A stretch of 12,736 nucleotides of DNA. Origin: Halomonas sp. (lineage in GTDB: Bacteria > Pseudomonadota > Gammaproteobacteria > Pseudomonadales > Halomonadaceae). The translations under genes were made by a program, and so were the position numbers. The stretch spans positions 1 through 12,736 of the forward strand of contig PWIZ01000128.1 of NCBI GenBank assembly GCA_003560175.1. The letters run 5' to 3'. Every line of letters starts with the position of its first letter. Within the stretch, counting starts at the first letter, position 1. Below, piece after piece: positions 1 to 8,087 of the stretch. The notes beneath the pieces are model-generated. The model made no database searches. It worked only from the letters and a program-made list of their open reading frames with translations, and was not told where the DNA came from.

Positions 1-114
1 GCCCGCAAGCCAGAGACCTGTCAGGACCACCGCCAGCGTAGCCGCCGCTTGGGCCAGGAACAGCCGCGAGAAATCTAGTTGCCGGCGCCCCGCGACGGAT
101 GAGGCTCTCTGCAT
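1..114 (-). CDS. atpI: ATP synthase subunit I (AtpI), N-terminal fragment
   Basis: This is a partial gene that runs off the left edge; only the first 38 codons are present, starting with ATG at 114. AtpI is a small membrane protein encoded first in many atp operons, where it helps assemble the c-ring of the F0 sector. The visible residues are a basic N-terminus (MQRASSVAGRRQLDFSR) followed by an Ala/Leu-rich stretch that looks like the start of the first membrane helix (LFLAQAAATLAVVLTGLWLAG). The LxxAQ pattern at the helix start fits the AtpI family. The position directly after parB is the usual place for the atp operon in pseudomonads and halomonads. The ribosome binding site is weak (CAGG about 11 bases upstream). 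The call rests on context plus a short N-terminus, so it is moderately sure. Confidence 0.66.
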   Translation of the reverse strand, partial: MQRASSVAGRRQLDFSRLFLAQAAATLAVVLTGLWLAG

Positions 115-129
115 GTTGTCATCAACCTG

Positions 130-148
130 GTCCACTGTTCAGGTGGAC
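130..148. repeat. Small inverted repeat in the atpI leader
   Basis: GTCCAC (130-135) and GTGGAC (143-148) form a 6-bp stem with a 7-base loop. It falls inside the predicted atpI leader, between the transcription start and the ribosome binding region. It could be a minor leader hairpin. It has no minus-strand U-tract, so it is not a terminator for parB. Low significance. Confidence 0.35.
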
Positions 149-196
149 TGTTTTCGCCGCTGGCGTCGCTCAGAACATTCGGGCAAACACCGGCGG

Positions 197-225
197 ATTA
201 TAGGGAAGGGCTATCGGGGCTTCAA
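197..225 (-). promoter_or_regulatory. Sigma-70-like promoter of the atp operon
   Basis: Read on the minus strand, a -35 element TTGAAG (220-225) and a perfect -10 element TATAAT (197-202) are separated by exactly 17 bases. The predicted start, near 190, would give a leader of about 76 bases before atpI. The promoter lies in the 202-bp gap between parB and atpI, so the ATP synthase operon can be transcribed independently of the mnmG-parAB run. The remainder of the gap shows no gene. Confidence 0.7.
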
Positions 226-316
226 CAGAACCGTTAGGGATTTTGCCTGCTTCTGCCCCTTCTTGCGACCAAAGATGCAGGAATTGTCAAGATCCTGGCG
301 TTGTACTGCCTGCCCG

Positions 317-1231
317 TCAGCGGATGTGCTCAAGGATTCCATCCAGTTCGTCGAGGCTGGTATAGCGAATGGTCAGCCGTCCCTTACCACCACGGCCGTG
401 CTGGATCTTCACCGGTGCCCCAAGCAGCTCACCCAGCCGGGTCTCGAGACGCGCCACATCGGGGCTCGATGCCGGCTTATCGGCCTTCCTCGGCTCTCCA
501 GCGACCAGACGCTTGACCAGCGCCTCGGTGTCGCGGACGGTCAGATCCTTGTTGACTACCTCATGGGCCGCCTTGCGCTGCTTTGCCCCGGAAAGCGCCA
601 GCAGCGCTCGGGCGTGGCCCATGTCCAGATCGCTGCGCTCCAGCAGGGTCTGCACCTCGGGGTCCAGCGCCAGAAGCCGCAGCAGGTTGGCTACCTGGGC
701 GCGAGACTTGCCTACCGCGTCGGCGACCTGCTGCTGGGTCAGCTCGAACTCCTCCAGCAGGCGCTTCAGCGCCATGGCCTCCTCCACCGGGTTGAGATCC
801 TCTCGCTGGATGTTCTCGATCAGGGCCAAGGCCAGGGCGACTTCGTCGCTGACCTCGCGAATCACCGCGGGTATCACGTCGAGCTCGGCCAGCTGAGCGG
901 CCCGCCAGCGACGCTCGCCGGCGATGATTTCATAGCGATCCTCCCCGGCGGGGCGGACCACGATGGGCTGCATCACCCCTTGAGCACGGATCGAGTCGGC
1001 CAGCTCCTCCAGGGCCTCGGGCTGGATATCCCGGCGCGGCTGGTACTTGCCGCGGGTCAACTGACTCAACGGCAGCCGTTCGAGGCGATCTTCCGCATCC
1101 GGCGCAGCGGCCGGCGGCGCGACATCCTCCGCCTCGATACCCACCTCGGGAAGGTCGAGGCTCTCGCGGCGTCGAGCGCCGGCCCCGATCAGGGCATCCA
1201 GTCCTCGTCCCAGGGCGCGTTTACGCGTCAT
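317..1231 (-). CDS. parB: Chromosome partitioning protein ParB (Spo0J family), CTP-dependent parS clamp
   Basis: ParB loads at parS sites near the origin, spreads as a CTP-dependent clamp, recruits SMC and stimulates the ParA ATPase to segregate origins. The 304-residue length is normal for chromosomal ParB. Visible landmarks are the N-terminal RKRALGRGLDALIG ParA-interaction motif (3-15), the ParB/Srx domain from about 52 with the nucleotide-binding GERRWRA (105-111) and ENIQREDLNP (139-148) motifs, a helix-turn-helix for parS near 164-185 (LTQQQVADAVGKSRAQVANLL), and a C-terminal dimerisation region. ATG at 1231 is preferred because GAGGGA lies 6 bases upstream; an in-frame GTG at 1237 directly abuts that site and cannot use it. 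The gene follows parA after 49 bases, almost certainly in one transcript. No canonical parS sequence is visible in the window. Confidence 0.96.
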   Translation of the reverse strand: MTRKRALGRGLDALIGAGARRRESLDLPEVGIEAEDVAPPAAAPDAEDRLERLPLSQLTRGKYQPRRDIQPEALEELADSIRAQGVMQPIVVRPAGEDRYEIIAGERRWRAAQLAELDVIPAVIREVSDEVALALALIENIQREDLNPVEEAMALKRLLEEFELTQQQVADAVGKSRAQVANLLRLLALDPEVQTLLERSDLDMGHARALLALSGAKQRKAAHEVVNKDLTVRDTEALVKRLVAGEPRKADKPASSPDVARLETRLGELLGAPVKIQHGRGGKGRLTIRYTSLDELDGILEHIR

Positions 1232-1280
1232 CGACACTCCCTCATCACAGCGGTTACGGCATGGGTTCGCCCCGCTATCA

Positions 1281-2051
1281 TCACAGTGACAGCCGGCGAA
1301 TCAATTCCTTGGCCAGGACCCGATGGGCCTGGCTGCCCCGCGAGAAGCGGGCGTACTTGGTCACCGGCAAGCCATGGCTGGGCGCCTCGGCGACCCGCAC
1401 GTTGCGCGGTATGGTGGCCTTGAGCAGGGTATCGCCGAAATAGTCGCGTAGCTGCTTGGTGACATCACGGGTCAGGCTGTTACGGGCGTCGAACATGGTC
1501 CGCAGGATGCCGTAGACCTCGAGCCCCGGGTTCACGTTATCCTTGATCTGCTCGACGGTGTCGAGCAGTGCCGAGAGCCCCTCCAGCGCATAGAACTCAC
1601 ACTGCAGCGGAATCAACACGCCGTTGGCGGCCGTCAAGGCGTTGACGGTAAGCATGTTGAGCGAGGGTGGGCAGTCAATCAGCACCACATCGTATTCGCC
1701 GGCCACATCGGCCAGCGCCCTATCCAGGCAGCGCTCCCGGCCCTCCTCGCGATCCAGCAGTGCCACCTCGGCGGCCGTGAGGTCGCCGTTGCCCGGCAAC
1801 AGGGTGTAGCCGGCCTCGGGACAGTCGACAATCACCTCCGCGGCGGCGCGATCCCCCATGAGCACATCCAGCACGCTTCCCTCGAGCTCGTGCTTGTCCA
1901 CCCCGCTGCCCATGGTGGCATGTCCCTGAGGGTCCAGATCCACCAGCAGCACGCGGAGGTCCAGGGCCGCCAGGCTGGCGGCGAGGTTGACCGCCGTCGT
2001 GGTCTTGCCGACCCCCCCCTTCTGGTTGGTCAAGGCGATGATCTTGGTCAC
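1281..2051 (-). CDS. parA: Chromosome partitioning ATPase ParA (Soj)
   Basis: ParA is a deviant-Walker ATPase that binds DNA non-specifically as an ATP dimer and moves ParB-parS complexes. The protein has 256 residues, the usual chromosomal length, and lacks the N-terminal helix-turn-helix extension of plasmid type-Ia ParA. The deviant Walker A KGGVGKTT is at 11-18, the signature Lys being K11. The A' motif LLVDLDPQGHA is near 35-45 and Walker B VVLIDCPPSL near 122-131. The start is GTG at 2051, giving MTKIIALTNQ, preceded by AAGGGAG at good spacing; the reading frame stays open upstream to 2156 but that extension would cover the ribosome site and the rsmG end. It lies 31 bases after rsmG and just before parB, so it is probably co-transcribed with mnmG and rsmG. 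Confidence 0.96.
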   Translation of the reverse strand: MTKIIALTNQKGGVGKTTTAVNLAASLAALDLRVLLVDLDPQGHATMGSGVDKHELEGSVLDVLMGDRAAAEVIVDCPEAGYTLLPGNGDLTAAEVALLDREEGRERCLDRALADVAGEYDVVLIDCPPSLNMLTVNALTAANGVLIPLQCEFYALEGLSALLDTVEQIKDNVNPGLEVYGILRTMFDARNSLTRDVTKQLRDYFGDTLLKATIPRNVRVAEAPSHGLPVTKYARFSRGSQAHRVLAKELIRRLSL

Positions 2052-2082
2052 GGGCAACTCCCTTGCTGGGAAACGCAGATTA

Positions 2083-2729
2083 TCATGGGCACGGGTCATC
2101 TTCCTGGCGTTCGAGGACCACCAGCAGCCGGCTACCGACGTCGAAAGGCACCTCAAGGGTGTGCCGGGACACCGGCGTTACACCGGCCGGCAAATCGGCC
2201 ATTTCGTCGTCCACGGCAGGGCCCTTCATGGCGAGCCACTGGCCGCCGGGGGCCACCAGAGGCAGCGTCAGGGTGACGAAATCGCCGAGGCTGGCGAAGG
2301 CTCGTGAGATCACCTGATCGAAGCATCCCTCGAAGGCCTCGACCCGGGCCTGCACCGGGGTCACATTGGTCAGACCCAGTTCCATCACCGCCTGGCGCTG
2401 GAAGCGCACCTTCTTGCCGTTGCTGTCCAGCAGGCTGACGGCAAGCTCGGGTCTGAGGATCGCCAACACCAACCCGGGGAAACCGGGGCCTGCTCCCACG
2501 TCGAGCAGGGTGGGCCCCTTCACGAAGGGCAGTACCGCAGCGCTGTCGAGCAGGTGACGAGCCACCATCTCCTCTGGCGAGCGTATCGCGGTGAGGTTAT
2601 AGGCGCGGTTCCACTTGTGCAACAGCCCGACCAGGGCCAGCAGGCGACGCCGCTGGTCGGCGTGCACGCTGAGGCCGAGAGACTCGAGTCCCTGGTCGAG
2701 ACGCGCCTCGACCGTGGAATCCACTGCCG

Positions 2730-2733
<4 letters not shown>
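2083..2733 (-). CDS. rsmG: 16S rRNA (guanine-527-N7) methyltransferase RsmG (GidB)
   Basis: RsmG is the SAM-dependent enzyme that makes m7G527 in 16S rRNA; its loss gives low-level streptomycin resistance in several bacteria. The 216-residue length matches the family. The SAM-binding motif [12 protein letters not shown] is at 77-88, preceded by the family-typical [12 protein letters not shown] (40-51) and RHLLDS (59-64), with VISRAFASL further along. The ATG at 2733 overlaps the mnmG stop as ATGA, pointing to translational coupling; the upstream ribosome site (CCAGGG) is weak, consistent with coupling. The order mnmG-rsmG-parA-parB is conserved at many bacterial origins. Nothing unusual is seen in the protein. 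Confidence 0.96.
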
Positions 2734-4634
<1,901 letters not shown>

Positions 4635-4693
4635 GGTGCACCTCGTTGGCGCCACGGCGCCGTTTTCCAGTCAGGGGATGAAATCCGCCCGGC

Positions 4694-4722
4694 AGTATAA
4701 ACCTCCTGTGGGTAATCGTCAG
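4694..4722 (-). promoter_or_regulatory. Predicted mnmG operon promoter, overlapping a DnaA box
   Basis: On the minus strand, CTGACG (4717-4722) and TATACT (4694-4699) stand 17 bases apart, reasonable -35 and -10 elements. The predicted start near 4687 leaves a leader of about 50 bases before the TTG start of mnmG. A DnaA-box-like nonamer (4707-4715) sits in the spacer and another (4725-4733) just upstream of the -35. This is the best promoter candidate for the mnmG-rsmG-parA-parB run. The sequence match is good but unproven. Confidence 0.55.
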
Positions 4723-5106
4723 GGTTTTCCACACCGCGATCGCCTTGCTCGTCTGCTTTTTGCCTACCTAACATTAAATATCAATATATATAGAGAGAAG
4801 TTCTATTGTGGTAGTAACTACTGGTGTGGACAAAATCCGTGGATAAAGGGTAAAAACCTTTAAATATCAAATTTATAGATTGTTGATCAAGAGTGGGATA
4901 AGAGCGTGACTGCCTGCGCACAGGGCGGCAGGAGCCTGTGGATGAAAGCTCGACTTACCCACAGCCCTAGTTCTGCACTGCTTGTCCACCGTCGAGTACC
5001 ACCTTTGTGCCCGCGGCTGTGAACAACCCGAGTGGTTATCCCCAAACCCTTCCAGCATGGGGGTAACAGCCGGAAATTTCGCCGGTAGTCGATTTTCTAT
5101 CCACAG
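4700..5106. other. oriC: Putative chromosomal replication origin (oriC)
   Basis: This lies in a 513-bp non-coding gap next to mnmG, the same neighbour as E. coli oriC. It contains an AT-rich segment on the mnmG side followed by a cluster of DnaA-box-like nonamers. Each of the following differs by one base from TTATCCACA or TTATNCACA: 4707-4715(-), 4725-4733(+), 4825-4833(-), 4838-4846(-), 4937-4945(-), 4955-4963(+), 5018-5026(-), 5036-5044(+) and 5097-5105(+). A weaker site with two mismatches is at 4982-4990(+). Both orientations occur. Only two GATC sites (4738, 4885) are present, unlike the GATC-rich E. coli origin. No clear IHF site was recognised. Box density, AT-rich DNA and the parAB/mnmG/rsmG setting together make the call strong. 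Confidence 0.85.
4756..4886. other. AT-rich candidate DNA unwinding element of oriC
   Basis: In a GC-rich window this stretch stands out, with runs such as ATTAAATATCAATATATATA near 4773-4792 and TAAATATCAAATTTATAG near 4861-4878. The 11-mer TTAAATATCAA occurs twice in direct orientation (4774-4784 and 4860-4870), flanking two DnaA boxes at 4825-4833 and 4838-4846. Placement between mnmG and the main box cluster matches the E. coli arrangement, so it is the likely site of first strand opening. Which of the two AT-rich halves opens cannot be told from sequence. Confidence 0.65.
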
Positions 5107-5109
5107 GCG

Positions 5110-5146
5110 AAAAAAAGGCCCTGTCGTGGCTGACAGAGCCTTTTTT
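5110..5146 (-). terminator. Rho-independent terminator of the amino acid ABC transporter operon
   Basis: The minus-strand RNA forms a 9-bp stem, GGCUCUGUC with GACAGGGCC, including one U-G pair, closed by a 6-base loop and followed by seven Us. Adenines before the stem extend it. On the plus strand the U-G pair becomes a C-A mismatch, so the structure is best in the minus direction. It starts about 22 bases after the ATPase stop and would keep transporter transcription from entering oriC. Confidence 0.85.
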
Positions 5147-5168
5147 CACGCTTCGAGGGGGGGTGATA

Positions 5169-5936
5169 TCAGTGCTTGAGCACCCGGGCCAGGAAGCTGC
5201 GGGTACGCTCGTCGGTGGGGCTGTCGAAGATCTGCTCCGGTGGCGCCTGCTCGGCGATCTCTCCCTTGTGGATATAGATCACTCGATCGGCCACCTCCCG
5301 AGCGAAGCCCATCTCGTGGGTGACGATGATCATGGTCATCCCCTCGCGTACCAGCTCCCGCATGGCATCGAGGACCTCGCCGATCATCTCCGGGTCCAGC
5401 GCCGACGTCGGCTCATCGAAGAGCATCAGGCGAGGCTCCATGGCCAGTGCCCGGGCCAGGGCGACGCGCTGCTGCTGGCCACCGGAGAGTTGGCTGGGAT
5501 ACTTGGCGGCCTGGTCGCTGATGCCGACCCGTTCCAGCAGCCGATCGGCGGTCTCCACTGCGTCGGCACGGCTCCAGCTGCGCACCTTCATGGGGGCCAG
5601 TATGACGTTGTCCAGCACGCTGAGATGGGGGAACAGGTTGAACTGCTGAAACACCATGCCGACCTCGGTGCGGATCTTTTGCAGCGCCTGGCCGCTCCTG
5701 CCATGGGGCGTGAGCTCATTGCCGTCCACGTCGATATGTCCCTCCTGGAACTCTTCCAGGCCGTTGATGCAGCGGATCAGGGTCGACTTGCCCGAGCCAC
5801 TGGCGCCGATGATCACCACCACCTCGCCGGGTGCCACCTCGAGGTCGATTTCCTTGAGTACGTGCAGGCTGCCGAAGTGCTTGTTGACCTTCTCCATGCG
5901 CACGATGGGGGCGGGCGCGTTCTCGTTCTGTGTCAT
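5169..5936 (-). CDS. Polar amino acid ABC transporter ATP-binding protein (GlnQ/HisP family)
   Basis: This is the ATPase that powers uptake of a polar amino acid through the adjacent permease and binding protein. The 255-residue protein has Walker A GASGSGKS (44-51), a Q-loop at Q97, the signature LSGGQQQR (150-157), Walker B LMLFDEP (170-176) and the switch histidine H207. Segments such as [19 protein letters not shown] and [18 protein letters not shown] are typical of the polar amino acid (PAAT) group. ATG at 5936 is preferred because AAGGGGAG lies 7 bases upstream; an in-frame GTG at 5972 would add 12 residues and overlap the permease stop as GTGA. The gene is last in the operon and is followed by a strong terminator. 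The exact substrate cannot be read from the sequence. Confidence 0.93.
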   Translation of the reverse strand: MTQNENAPAPIVRMEKVNKHFGSLHVLKEIDLEVAPGEVVVIIGASGSGKSTLIRCINGLEEFQEGHIDVDGNELTPHGRSGQALQKIRTEVGMVFQQFNLFPHLSVLDNVILAPMKVRSWSRADAVETADRLLERVGISDQAAKYPSQLSGGQQQRVALARALAMEPRLMLFDEPTSALDPEMIGEVLDAMRELVREGMTMIIVTHEMGFAREVADRVIYIHKGEIAEQAPPEQIFDSPTDERTRSFLARVLKH

Positions 5937-5968
5937 GCGTGGGCTCCCCTTGCTTGTTATTAACCCCT

Positions 5969-6640
5969 TCACTGGCCGACAAGGCCGCGTTTCTCGAGCT
6001 GGCGCAGCAGCAGCGACAGGCTCCAGGTGATGGCCAGGTACATCAGGGCCACCATGAAGTAGACCTCCAGGGCGGTGAAGGTGGTGGCGATGTAGATTTG
6101 CCCCTGGCGGACCAGTTCGCCCACGCCGATCACGGAGAACAGCGAGGTGTCCTTGATGCTGATGATGCCCTGGTTGCCCAGCGGCGGAATCATGCGACGG
6201 AAGGCCTGGGGCCAGATCACGTAGCGGAAGGCCTGGGTGCGGGAGAGTCCCAGCGATAGGGAAGCCTCTCGCTGGCCACGTTCGATGGACTGTACACCGC
6301 CGCGAACTACTTCCGAGATATAGGCGCCGGAGTTGACTGCGATGGCGGCGATGCCGGCGGTCAGGGCATTGATGGGGCTACCCAGCAGCTGAGGCAAGCC
6401 ATAGAAGATGAACAGCACCTGAACCAGGATGGGGGTTCCGCGGAAGACTTCGATATAGACGATCGCCGGCCAGCGTATGAGGCGAGACGGACTGATGCGC
6501 ATCAGTCCGAAAACGATGCCGATGATAAAGCCGATGGCCAGTCCGCCGAACGAGATCAGCAGGGTCCAGGGGATGCCCGGCAGCAGGTGCGGGATGGAGC
6601 GGAACGCCGCCGCCCAGTCAAATTGAAAGGTCACTTCCAC
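5969..6640 (-). CDS. Polar amino acid ABC transporter permease (HisM/GlnP family)
   Basis: This is the inner-membrane subunit of a polar amino acid importer, 223 residues. Hydrophobic segments are visible near 18-47, 58-87, 90-114, 160-180 and 188-213, consistent with about five membrane helices. The cytoplasmic EAA loop that docks the ATPase is clear at 125-152 ([20 protein letters not shown] onward). The [10 protein letters not shown] stretch (65-74) is a hallmark of the His/Glu/Gln permease family. The start is GTG at 6640 with GGAG about 8 bases upstream. Only one permease gene is present, so the channel is presumably a homodimer, whereas some relatives use two different permeases. It is separated from the binding protein gene by a GC-rich hairpin and from the ATPase by 32 bases. 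Confidence 0.93.
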   Translation of the reverse strand: MEVTFQFDWAAAFRSIPHLLPGIPWTLLISFGGLAIGFIIGIVFGLMRISPSRLIRWPAIVYIEVFRGTPILVQVLFIFYGLPQLLGSPINALTAGIAAIAVNSGAYISEVVRGGVQSIERGQREASLSLGLSRTQAFRYVIWPQAFRRMIPPLGNQGIISIKDTSLFSVIGVGELVRQGQIYIATTFTALEVYFMVALMYLAITWSLSLLLRQLEKRGLVGQ

Positions 6641-6670
6641 GGGCGTTTCTCCGGGATGGCTGGATACGAG

Positions 6671-6703
6671 GCGGGGCCGGGAGGTGTTACCGCCCGGCCC
6701 CGC
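6671..6703 (-). other. GC-rich intercistronic stem-loop between binding protein and permease genes
   Basis: GCGGGGCCGGG (6671-6681) and its exact complement (6693-6703) form an 11-bp perfect stem. Within the 11-base loop GGT and ACC can add three more pairs. No U-tract follows in the minus direction, so full termination is unlikely. Such hairpins after binding protein genes usually stabilise the upstream mRNA or partly terminate, giving excess binding protein over permease. That role is inferred from other ABC operons. Confidence 0.7.
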
Positions 6704-6750
6704 AGGTTAGCTCGTCCTTGTGATAAACGAGGGTTCAGGGCGCGCTCGGT

Positions 6751-7539
6751 TTACTCCTCCGAGGGGGCCTCACCGAACCACTTCTCGTAGATCTCGGCGT
6801 AGGTGCCGTCCTCGCGCATCTCGGCCAGCGCCTCGTTGACTGGTTCGACCCACTGGCTGCCCTTGTGGAAGACAATCCCATACTGCTGGCCCGCGTAGAG
6901 CGGCCCGACCACCTTGGTACGTCCTTCGCCACGAGTCTGGGAGAAGTAGGCGACGTTGGGGGCGTCGTAGAAGGCGGCGTCGACGTTGCGGCCGAGCAGT
7001 GCCATGTACATGTCGCTGTTGCCCGGGTAGGGGGTGATGTCGGCGCTGTCGCCGAGGTGCTCCTGGAGGAAGTCGTAGCTGGTGGAACCGATACGCGTGG
7101 CCACGGACAGGCCCTCGAGATCCTCGATGGTTTCGACGCTGTCGTTGTCGGCACGCACGATAATCTGCAGGCCCGAGTCGTAGTAGGGGTCCGAGAAGTC
7201 GACGATCTGAGCACGCTCTTCGGTGATGGTGACACCGGCGACGGCGATTTCCTGACTACCGGTCTGCACCGCCGGGATAATGCCGGCGAACTCCATGGTC
7301 GTGAGGTTGATCTCGAAGCCGGCGCGTTCGGCGAGCTCGTTGATCATATCCATATCGAACCCGATCATCTCGCCGGTCTCGGGATCGAGCATCTCGAAGG
7401 GCACGAAGCTGGGATCGGTGACGACGTTGACGATCGGCGTGTCGGCCAGCGCAGAGCCAGCCATGCCGAGGCCCATCGCAAGAGCAGTGGCCAGTGTAGT
7501 TTGCTTCAGGAAAGGTGAAGCGGAAGCGGATCTTGTCAT
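6751..7539 (-). CDS. Periplasmic polar amino acid binding protein of an ABC transporter (family 3 solute-binding protein)
   Basis: This protein captures the substrate in the periplasm and delivers it to the permease. It has 262 residues, starting at ATG 7539 with GGGGAA a few bases upstream; the frame is open back to 7614 but those codons precede the signal peptide. The N-terminus is a Sec signal: basic MTRSASASPFLK, a hydrophobic core, then a cleavage site SALA|DT after residue 32. The mature chain shows family-3 features: VVTDPSFVPFEM near the start, GFDMDMINELAERAGF (60-75), IIPAVQTGSQEIAVAGVTIT and VDFSDPYYDSG, which form the ligand cleft, and IYEKWFGEAPSEE at the end. It is the first gene of the transporter operon. 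Ligand identity (Gln, Glu, His, Arg or other) is not determinable by eye. Confidence 0.93.
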   Translation of the reverse strand: MTRSASASPFLKQTTLATALAMGLGMAGSALADTPIVNVVTDPSFVPFEMLDPETGEMIGFDMDMINELAERAGFEINLTTMEFAGIIPAVQTGSQEIAVAGVTITEERAQIVDFSDPYYDSGLQIIVRADNDSVETIEDLEGLSVATRIGSTSYDFLQEHLGDSADITPYPGNSDMYMALLGRNVDAAFYDAPNVAYFSQTRGEGRTKVVGPLYAGQQYGIVFHKGSQWVEPVNEALAEMREDGTYAEIYEKWFGEAPSEE

Positions 7540-7634
7540 GAGGTTCCCCGTTCTTGAGTCTTGTCTGGAGGGTATCGCCTTTTCAACCTTGGCGAGAATG
7601 CTCCAGAGCGTCAAGTGGGGGCTTTCACGGTGGT

Positions 7635-7988
7635 TTACACCATGAAGGAGGCGCCGCAGCCGCAGGTAGTGGTGGCGTTGGGGTTCTGGACCAGGAAGCG
7701 GGCGCCGGCGAGGCCCTCTTCGAAGTCCACGGTGGAGCCCACCAGATACTGGTAGGAGAGCGGATCGACCACCAGAGCCACCTCGCCGAACTCGATGACG
7801 GTGTCATCCTCGGCGATCTCTTCGGCGAAGTCGAAACCGTACTGGAAGCCCGAGCAGCCACCGCCGGTCACGTAGACCCGCAGCTTGAGCTGACGGTTGC
7901 CCTCCTCCTCGACCAGCGATCGGAGCCTTGCCCGGGCGCTGTCGGACAGCAGGAGGGGGGTATGGACAAAGGATTCGGCACCGCTCAT
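7635..7988 (-). CDS. erpA: Iron-sulfur cluster insertion protein ErpA (A-type carrier)
   Basis: ErpA is an A-type carrier that passes Fe-S clusters to apoproteins, including the isoprenoid enzymes IspG and IspH in E. coli. The 117-residue length is close to E. coli ErpA. The three cluster cysteines are present at C45 ([11 protein letters not shown]), C109 and C111 (TTCGCGASF). The chosen start, ATG at 7988, gives [18 protein letters not shown], with GAGGGAG a few bases upstream; the frame is open to 8057 but the extra residues overlap the preceding hairpin and are not family-like. It lies downstream of argC on the same strand, a neighbourship I recall from pseudomonads. IscA is the main alternative, but the acidic C-terminal half ([20 protein letters not shown]) is ErpA-like. 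Confidence 0.93.
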   Translation of the reverse strand: MSGAESFVHTPLLLSDSARARLRSLVEEEGNRQLKLRVYVTGGGCSGFQYGFDFAEEIAEDDTVIEFGEVALVVDPLSYQYLVGSTVDFEEGLAGARFLVQNPNATTTCGCGASFMV

Positions 7989-8036
7989 GGAGAGCTCCCT
8001 CGAGGGAAATGGAGAATTCGACCCATCATTATCCTC

Positions 8037-8072
8037 AATCCCGAGCAAAAGGGTCAACTTTTGCTCGGGATT
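8037..8072. terminator. Perfect 15-bp stem-loop between argC and erpA, probable terminator of argC
   Basis: AATCCCGAGCAAAAG (8037-8051) and its exact complement (8058-8072) enclose a 6-base loop. It lies 15 bases after the argC stop on the minus strand and about 48 bases before erpA. The stem ends in ATT, and no long U-run follows in either direction, so termination may be partial. Stem perfection and position favour a terminator; a leader structure for erpA is the alternative. Confidence 0.6.
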
Positions 8073-8087
8073 GTCTTCGCGGAAGCG

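Noticed and set aside
271..280. TTGACA-like -35 on the minus strand after parB (near 281-286)
   Set aside because: No acceptable -10 element at 16-18 bases; the promoter at 197-225 is much better.
113..1423. 436-codon plus-strand open frame opposite parB and parA
   Set aside because: It is a GC-rich shadow frame antisense to parB; the translation has no family features and crosses the atp promoter region.
1528..1540. Possible parS site in parA
   Set aside because: Only a half-match to the palindromic consensus; the second arm is missing.
4892..4902. Possible DnaA box GTGGGATAA
   Set aside because: Three mismatches from the consensus, all in the conserved CACA end.
7540..7634. Promoter for the transporter operon between erpA and the binding protein gene
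   Set aside because: A TTGACG -35 is visible, but no good -10 or sigma-54 pattern at proper spacing; a promoter probably exists here but cannot be placed.
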